A stretch of 64,000 nucleotides of DNA from Piscicola geometra. Lineage: Eukaryota > Annelida > Clitellata > Hirudinida > Piscicolidae. Position numbers and translations under genes: made by a program. Positions 56,197 to 64,000 of this stretch are shown here, piece after piece. The stretch is from the NCBI GenBank assembly GCA_943735955.1, contig OX030957.1, forward strand, positions 4,466,801 through 4,530,800, written 5' to 3'. The notes beneath the pieces were generated by a model, which was given only the letters and a program-made list of their open reading frames with translations, made no database searches and was not told the origin of the DNA. Within the stretch, counting starts at the first letter, position 1. Each line of letters begins with the position of its first letter.

Positions 56197-59100
56197 TCAA
56201 AGTACATGAGTCTTTGCTGGATCGTCATTCGGCTTCGCGCTAGGTGATACTTTGATGGTTGGCGAAAGGTGGAGGGTGTGAGGTCTGAAGGAGGGATGTT
56301 GATTGGTTACTTGAGACTGCTGTTGGTGCAAGGCCTGCACAAAGAATCTGTTGAAAAAAGGATGTTGTGCAAAAGGGTGCAAGGGAGGACCCGAGGGATC
56401 CGATGGTTGTCTGGGCAGGGGCAAGGGAGGATGCGAGGATAGTTTGGGAGACGAAGATGGGTTGTTAGGTTGCTGGTTGCGAAAGAGAATAGCGTCCATG
56501 TTGGAGATGAGACCTGCAGTGTGGGGGTCGCAGTTGGCCCAATAGTTGTTCGACTGCAGCATCTTCTGCACTGCCACATAGTTTCCTGCCTCTGCCAGCA
56601 ACTCCAAACCTACCGCGGTCTGTCGCTTCCACTTTGTTCTGCCAAAGGTTTTGTATTCTTTATTTGTTTGAAACTCTACTAAATATATTCTATGATTTTA
56701 TTGCGAATTTTTTCTACTTATTAAACACTTAAAGATTTTGTAGTGTGAAATCTTCACCACCCATATTCACCTTCGGTTTTGGTACCAGGTCTTGACTTGT
56801 GTATCTGAGAGGTTCAATTTGGCGGCTAGTTCCATGCGATCCTGCACACTCAAATACTTCTGTCTTTCAAAACTCTGTTCGAGAGTGTTCAGTTGATGGT
56901 CGGTGAATGCCGTTCGAGCTTTCCTCACTTTCTTTGACTTGCTGCCGGTGTCACTTTGCTGCGAAGACACCTCGTCTCTACTGTCGTGCTTTTCACTGCC
57001 AGCCCCTGTGGTCAACTTGTGACAACCGTCTGTTTTAGGTGGTTTCTATTTGTAAATATTTTTTTGAAATTTTTTTTATTTCAAAACTATTTAATTACTT
57101 TTAAATTGGTTATTAATAGTTTAATATTTGGTGCAAGTGAGTGGGACTAATTTTTATTTCATTTTTACATTTTTTGTAGTGTATTTTTTATTTAACTTTC
57201 AAATTGTACTTGTTTTTATATTTAAATTTAACTTTTGTTGTAGGATAAAACAGATCTAATGATGAAAATAATGAATTTTAAAACTTATACTTTATAAATT
57301 AGTTTATTGCAATGATATTTGTAAGCCTAGTGGTTCATAAATGGTGATATTAGTGATATGTAGGTCGATTATTAAATTTTTATGAACTCACATTTTCGAA
57401 CTAGGATAATTATGAGTATTTAATATGAATTGGTAAATATTTTTACGAATCTTTGCACTGCCAATCCTATCATTTAGATTCTACATTCACTGTTACCAGT
57501 GAACTTCTCTGATTTGCAATAATTATTTTTGCAATATTCTTTCCATAACTGTATCTCGGACTTAACCTCGCCACACAACAGCGCTTGTTTCCAATATGTT
57601 GCCTTGAAGTTACACCATGGTGCGTTAGTTATCGATCCTGGTACATTGATCACTTCCTTGTCATCTTATTGAATGTATGTAATAAAATTTTTATAAACTC
57701 TCGTTTAAATTTTTATAGAAATTAATATCTCAAGTTCAAAAGCATAAAGCGAGTCTTTGTTGCGCTAATGCGACAAGAACTTCACTTTCAAACTTCAAAG
57801 TACCATTAAAAATATAATTTTCTGTTTTTATTTTTGTGTGTAAGTATAAGTCAGTATAAAGAAAGTGCTTTAAAAAATATTGAGAAATAATTTGTTTAAC
57901 TTTTTAAGTTTAAAAATCAATTTTTGGATGTTATTTATATTTTTAACTACAAAGTTTAAACCCCATTTAAGCTTAATTTCGACAATCAATACTTGCCTGA
58001 TCATACCTATTAGTTTACTTCAAAAACCGTGAATCTTGCAAATAATTTACTAAATAGTCTTCAAACCATCCGGCTCTGAGCTCGAAGGCGCTTTAGAGCG
58101 TCTTTGATAGAGTGATTAAAAGAACACTTTCCTATGCAACTTAAAGGACCAATTAGGAAAATGTCGGGATGGCGTGCTGACCAGTTTTATAGTCTCTCTT
58201 TTGTGCTACAACAACGATGAAACTGCTGATAAAGTAGTGGGAATAAGAGGCGAAGTAGTAGTTTTTGCAGTGAGACCTAATGTAGTTTTCGGTATATTTT
58301 TGAAACTTTGTGACTGACTACATATTATATTAGATACATATTACATATTATATATACTAAATATAAAAGATACCTATTATAAACCAGTAAACCTATAATC
58401 ATTTTTGACGGAAAAATAATATATAACAAATTAATTTATAGTGTCTTTATTTTTCAAATTGTAAAAATATTTTCTTTAAAAATAAGTCAAAGAATAATTA
58501 TTTATTCCTGATTTCCATTTTCTTTGATTTGCGTCAAGTAATATAAAATGGGTTTGCACTTTAGCAGACGATAGAATAAAAATAACGAAATGATTGTGGA
58601 GGAAGAGGCAGCTAGGCATCACGAAGAAGTTAAAAAATTGATGTTTGGTGACATGGTACTAATTGAACTAAATGCTTCATAAAAATTGAAATAAACATTT
58701 TATGAAGGGTTTCAATCCGGTCTAGCGCATCCATTGTCGATACATCGCCGAGTGACACAAGATTTAAAAATTTAAAATATTCATTTGTGTCAAGCATTGT
58801 CTCTATAAATGGCAGATAGGTATAGGAACTACAAAATCGTTATGAACTTGAATTGTTCTAAAAAGATATTTTTGTGAGTATTCAGGGTATTATTAATTCT
58901 AGAATATCATGATTACCAGCTTGTACACTCAGATATAATGCAACATTAAAAAATGATTAAATGTCCAAATCAAGAAGATTGCTAGTCAGCGAAACTGGAA
59001 TTTGGGTTCAGAATGAAAAAATCTGATTTTTGAAAATACTTAAAAGTAAAAACTGTAAAATGATAGTGATCTTATTTAATTTGTTCGTTTAAATATAAAG

Positions 59101-61573
59101 TTTAAACATTTTGTCTAAAATATTTTGAGCATTTTAACACGTGATGTTAATATTTCAACAACCCTATTATCAAATTTATTATTTTCATTTCGAGTTAATA
59201 TTCCATTAATTTTAAAGATATAATGGCCTCATTAAAAAAGACAAAAAGCTAATAAAAAAGACAAGAGTGCAATGCTGTTGAGCTGTTGGCACTGGAATGT
59301 AAAGGACAGCTTGTGATGGACTGTGTGTGATTGGAGACGGATTGATTCTTCAAACCGGAAAATGTGTGTATAAAGCTTGAATGACTGACGCTATACAAGT
59401 TCTTTCATAGGATAAACGGGCAATTGATAATTCCTTGATCTGTTTCACAACTGCGAGTTACCAATCATTTTTATAAAATTAGTTTAAAAACTTAGATCGT
59501 AGCAATACCTTATGGCGATATTTAATCGTTTTTGTGTGCAGCGATATTTACAATTTTTTACAGAAACATTTAAAAGTATTTCTTTTTTTATCTCGGCTTT
59601 AAACTTTAAAACTCATTCATTAATTTAACCACTTAATCGATTAATTTCTCGAATCGTTTAAACTACCAACGCTGACAAGCATTTCAGATCGAATATCGTT
59701 TCCCAGGCACTTTTCTTTTGATATCAGCTATATTTAACATTGTGTTCTTAATTTGGGTCTTACTAAGAAAATTACTTTTTGTAATAGCTGTTATGGTATT
59801 GAAGCATCGTTAAACAATTAAACTAGATGACATGATTAGATTTTTAAAAAACCTTTTTTGCACCATTCTAAGCATTCTCAGTTTCTACTCTCATTTTTCT
59901 CTGACTGTTACAGTTTCAAAATATGGCAAGTTATGGTATGTGAGTAGACAGTGATTTTTCAAATTTTATCAACCGATTTGGATTCATATGAATAATGAAC
60001 AGCTAAAAAGTTTCGAATCGACATTACTTCCTTTAATAAAACAACCAATCAATCCAATTTGGCGTCGTTTAGAGACAGCTTGATTTCGCATAAATGATTT
60101 ATAAGAAATCAAATACTTTTTTTTGACACAAATGATTATTAAATCCTTCTTAAACACCACTTGATATTGTTTCAAATCAAGAAACAGCAACGACAAGACA
60201 CGATGTAGTTGTAAGTTCGAGTCACCTGTTGATGAGTGGGCATCATCATCATCATCGTCTTCGTCATCATCTTCTTCATCTACATTGATGTCTTCGTCCA
60301 GTGTGTTCAGATAGGAGTTCCAAATACTGCTCGATTTTGCGTTGTCTCCGTTGTTGTTGTTGCTGTTGCCGTTGTTGCTGTTGCCGTTGTTGGTGTTGCC
60401 GTTGATGGTGTTGTTATCTTGGTTGTTGTGGTTGCCGTTGTAAGCGCTAATTTGGTTGTTTTTGTATTCATATTCGATGAATGGCAAAGTATTTGTTTGG
60501 TGATGTTGATGTTGCTGTTGATGTTGATGATGATGGTGTTGGTGTTGATATGAATGAACTTGTTGGTTGAAATGCAAAAAAGGGTGTAGTGGTTGTTGAA
60601 GTTGAGGCGAGTAAGCCGGGAAGTTGTTGCCCTGGGGCTGGTGGTGGTGGTGCTGGTATCTGTTCGGCACGGCGTTGTTGTGTTGGAGGTGTTGTTTCAG
60701 CTCCTGGTAGAAGGATCGTGGGCAGAGTTTGAAAGACGGCGAAGTTGAACGAGGATTCAGAAAGGTCGGAAAGAAAGTCTTCACCGCCTCCACGTGCGTC
60801 TTTTCCGCTCTATTCGAAGTGACGAACGCCTTCAAATGCTCCTTCATTGCGCGCTCATTTTTGTCTTTGTGGCCTTCATTGATTTCATTGATGAAATTGT
60901 TGTTGTTGTTGTCATTGTTGACGTTGCTTATGTTGTTGTTGTTGATGCTAATGTTGTTGTTGTTGCTCATATCGGGTACTAAAATCTGATTCTTTAAAGC
61001 TTCCCCAAAGTCTTGAAGTTTAATGTTTGGAAGGCCATAGCCATCATACACCTTTAAGTTGTTGCTATTGTTGTTGTTGTTATCTATGTTGTTGTTATTG
61101 TTGTTGTTGTTGTTGTTGTTGTCTTTGTTGTTGTTGCAGGGTTGCAGGGCTTGAGTAGTTGTTGTGGAAGGAATTGAGCTAGCGAGTTTTGCAGTGAGTT
61201 GGTGAAACGGGAAAGGGGTCGAAGAGAAGGAGAAGTGGAGAGTGTTGGAAGTGTTGTTGAATGTATTGACGTGATGGTTAGACGGGCTTGAGGTTGTGTG
61301 GTTTGTATAGTTGTTGTAGCTTTCTGTATTGATTTTATTGTTGTCTTTTGGGCTGTAGTCAGTGCTGTTGCTGGTGTTGTGGTTGTTGTGGTTGCTGTTG
61401 TTGTGGTTGGTGTTGTTATGAATGGTGTTGTGGTTGCTGTTGTTGTGGTTGGTGTTGTGGTCGGAGTTGTGGTTGGTTTTATGGCTGGTTTTGTGGTTGG
61501 TGTTGTGGTTGCTGTCGTTTTTAAAGAGAATGTCGTTGATGAAGAAGGACGTACCAGCTTTCGCGGACTTCAT
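56197..61573 (-). CDS. BarH: BarH-class homeobox transcription factor (682 aa, 3 exons)
   Basis: Exons are 61573-60226, 57029-56771 and 56638-56197, in exact phase (Asp450 and Arg537 codons are split). The N-terminus carries a FIL motif, SFFINDIL (residues 9-16), the Groucho-type repressor motif of BarH/BARHL proteins. Exon 1 is otherwise low complexity: Asn/His/Thr-rich at about 18-75, poly-Asn near 155-180, His/Gln-rich near 310-370, and an Asp/Glu run at about 427-446. The homeodomain is residues 484-543 with Thr47, Tyr49, Gln50 and Asn51 (KTWYQNRR), diagnostic of the Bar class. The conserved [18 protein letters not shown] follows. It should act in the nucleus as a sequence-specific repressor in neural or sensory development. 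Intron 2 interrupts the homeodomain at position 53. The protein is long for the family because of exon 1. Confidence 0.93.
57030..60225 (-). other. BarH intron 1 (3.2 kb)
   Basis: AT-rich, no exon or RNA gene recognised. Donor AACAG|GTGACT and acceptor CTAAAACAG are clear. Conserved regulatory elements could lie here, but nothing can be shown from one sequence. Confidence 0.7.
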
Positions 61574-64000
61574 GTTTGTTCAAAGAGTTTCAATATTACA
61601 ATAAATTTTGCTGTTTCTGTTTCTTTATATTTATATTCTGTATATACTTATTTTTTCCAGTTTTTTGAAATCTATTTCTGATTCTGTTACTGTTAAGGGC
61701 GTTGCTCTTATGATTTTGTTGTAAAGATGAGTATTTATTAAAGTTTCAACTGAATCTGAAATACTCTTTGGAAAAAAATTATTTTGCATTATTTAAGACA
61801 TTCATTGTGAGTTTCTGAGTTGGATAGAAAAATGGAGAATAAAATAAGATTTTTGGCGTTGTTTTTAGTGTCGTTTTCAGAAACCTTTTCCCAACATGAG
61901 TTACTTTAAATTTTTTTAAATTTCGTTTTTTTTTTAAATAACCAATTTAATCTAATTTAATGAGAAATTTTTTCTTTTTTAACCTGCACTTAGATGTTTT
62001 GTTACAAAGACATTGGGGCATATCAATATTTCGGATTTAGAGGTCAGGGCAAAGCAGTTTTTGCAGAGTTTTTTCACAATCACCCACATCTGAACTTACG
62101 GATTATTTGTAGAACCACTGTACTTTTAGTCATTTTTACCATAAGGGAAAGTCACGAGGGATGCAGTCAATGGAAATCCAGAGGTTCAGTGATTAGTTTG
62201 GCTTTCAAATCGACTATGTGTTTTCTTGTTTTAAACTTTGATAAATGATTCGATTGACTTCAAACGAATTGAGACAACTCGACAACGGTGTGTGATTGAG
62301 AAGAGCTTATAAAGTCACATGGTGTCAATCCCACTCCTGCACCACTCTCTCATTCATAACCTATTTACTTAAACGGTGCTTCCAGAATACAGCCAATAGC
62401 GCCTGAGAGTTCAAATTGAAGCGTATTCATTGGTCGAGAAATGTCAGATGTCTCCGCCCCCTCGGAATCATTGTGCTCGCAATTACAAGACGCACGAGAG
62501 ACTGGCCTGCAATTACCTTGCTTGCAGGCATTTTACGATTGCTTGCCTTCCCGCACGACATTCTCCTCTCTCTTTCCTATCTGTCTCTATCTTTTTATAC
62601 TTCTTGAAAAATTCTCTAAATAAACTATTTAGTGTGTTAATGAAAATATTGAAACTTTGAAAATCAACTCATTTTAAGAGAGCATTAAGCGTTGGTCCAT
62701 TTGAATGGAGCATTAAAGGCCTAAAAGGGGTTTAAGGCTCTTTAAAAGGCAATTAAGCCGTCGGCACCCTGATTGACTTTTACGGCCCCACTGCATTCTA
62801 AGGCACGCCACATTTGTCTTAATGACAAGCATTTAAGAAGTTTTAAGTTTTAAGCGGTTTAATTAAACGCCTAATTAAATTTTATTCAAACGCTTAAATG
62901 TATCAGAAGTGGAAAATTCTGTTTAAAAAAGTATTGAAGTTTATGTCACTAGAGAATTTTAATTTAGTTTTTTTTAATCTTTTTTTTTCGTTTTTTTATT
63001 TACAGGCACTTCCATAAAAAAAACATATAGATGATACAAAGAAATATTTTTTAAATAAATTTTCACATTTTTTGAAACTTTTCAAAACTTGCTACCAAGT
63101 TATTTATTCACAAACACAAAGAGAAATCCTTTTGCTGCTTTTACAAGGCAGCATTACTTCTTTTAATTAAAATTTGAGTCTCTTCATTAAACAAACTAAA
63201 GTTTTTCTTAATAAACATTTTGAGAAGCTAAAAGTTTCAAGAGATATTTCAAAGTCTTAGTAGATTGCGTTCTGTTCTGAACCTAGGCTAAAAACTCATC
63301 GAATAAAGTGTTAAAACTTGTTACTTCTTATGCACCTGCTCAAAGAGTGATTCAGCCCACCCCTAATCACTCTTCATATCTCTTTTTAACTTAAAATTAT
63401 CAAGTATTTACTGTCGTTAAGCGCCATTAATTAAGTTTGATTCACGAATTCTTCTCTAACGACGTCTCAAACACGAGACGATTCCTTGGTAACTTATGCT
63501 ACCAGCAGGCGTGGAATGGCAATTAGATCATTATGACGTGATCCTCACAGTCATGTGATGCGTAATTATAACTCAATTATGTATGCAGCCTGGAAGTTGG
63601 CGTAAGCGTGATTTCACTTACCTGATTGAAAATGATCGCCTCAAAGCGCTCAAACCACCGAGCCAACTACCTTCCCCCGAAACATCTGTGTGTTTCTACA
63701 CGCCTTGAGAGCCTATATGATTATTGCCAAGCTTTGGCATGACAAAACTTCTGGAACCACTCAATCTCACAACCTATACAATTATTCACCCTTTCATCTC
63801 GCAGGCTTGATCTGAGTGCTCTGGCCTCACGACAATGTAAAGCATCATTATGAAGACAATGCCCAAGAAAGAATGACAACAGAAACTCAAGCGAATCAGT
63901 TTAATTAGCGTGACTTTGCGAGTCAAGAGGGGAATAAGCGGAGAAGCTGCTTAGAATGCAAGGAGCCTTTAATGAGGCAAAAATAATTTATAATAAAATT
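61574..64000. other. Upstream flank of BarH
   Basis: No gene recognised. From about 62660 to 62900 there is a run of short repeated words such as CATTAA, TTTAAG and TTAAGC. Confidence 0.45.

Noticed and set aside
60236..61681. Plus-strand Val-rich frames opposite BarH exon 1
   Set aside because: Shadows of the Asn/His codon repeats of the minus-strand BarH gene.

Overview
The window is nuclear DNA of an animal, most likely a marine invertebrate. It is AT-rich, its genes are split by spliceosomal introns, it is full of di- and trinucleotide arrays, and it carries a BarH-class homeobox gene with the bilaterian FIL motif. I cannot fix the phylum from sequence alone. Exon models below were built by hand from GT-AG (or GC-AG) sites, codon phase and family conservation. 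Every joined model stays in frame to its stop.

Layout. 1-3.4 kb: two tandem copies of a gene for a 98-residue secreted peptide, each with its own TATA promoter. 4.7-8.5 kb: two small plus-strand genes for secreted C-type lectin-domain (CTLD) proteins, separated by a decayed hAT transposase. 8.5-11.3 kb: a hAT-type element with an exact 8-bp target-site duplication, a TCAA array, a LINE scrap and a second, truncated hAT copy. 12.1-15.4 kb (minus): a 7-exon sulfotransferase-like gene, apparently with two GC-AG introns. 16.2-18.5 kb: a CA array, an 84-bp tandem duplication, a second hAT-type element with an 8-bp duplication, and a 17-bp tandem repeat. 20.1-21.6 kb: a cytochrome b5-domain protein. 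22.4-24.7 kb: an unrecognised type I membrane protein. 25.9-26.5 kb: a LINE reverse-transcriptase fragment.

27.0-30.7 kb (minus): the most interesting gene. It has 8 exons encoding a signal peptide, two CTLDs, a Ser/Thr stalk made from a duplicated exon, one membrane helix, and a cytoplasmic tail with seven tyrosines, including two ITIM-like and two YINS motifs. It looks like an undescribed lectin-type signalling receptor. A dimeric tRNA-derived SINE sits in its second intron.

33.1-40.5 kb (minus): a complete 12-exon long-chain fatty-acid transport protein (SLC27A/FATP-like, 630 aa), whose introns are invaded by simple repeats up to the splice sites. 41-56 kb: largely gene-poor DNA with a decayed LINE and long GT, GGT, CCA, GAT and AGT arrays. 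56.2-61.6 kb (minus): a 3-exon BarH/BARHL homeobox gene (682 aa) with a very large Asn/His-rich first exon. 61.6-64 kb: nothing recognisable.

The genes do not form an operon or one pathway. The three CTLD genes and the duplicated secreted peptide within 31 kb suggest an immune or surface-recognition neighbourhood. The rest are ordinary metabolic or developmental genes.
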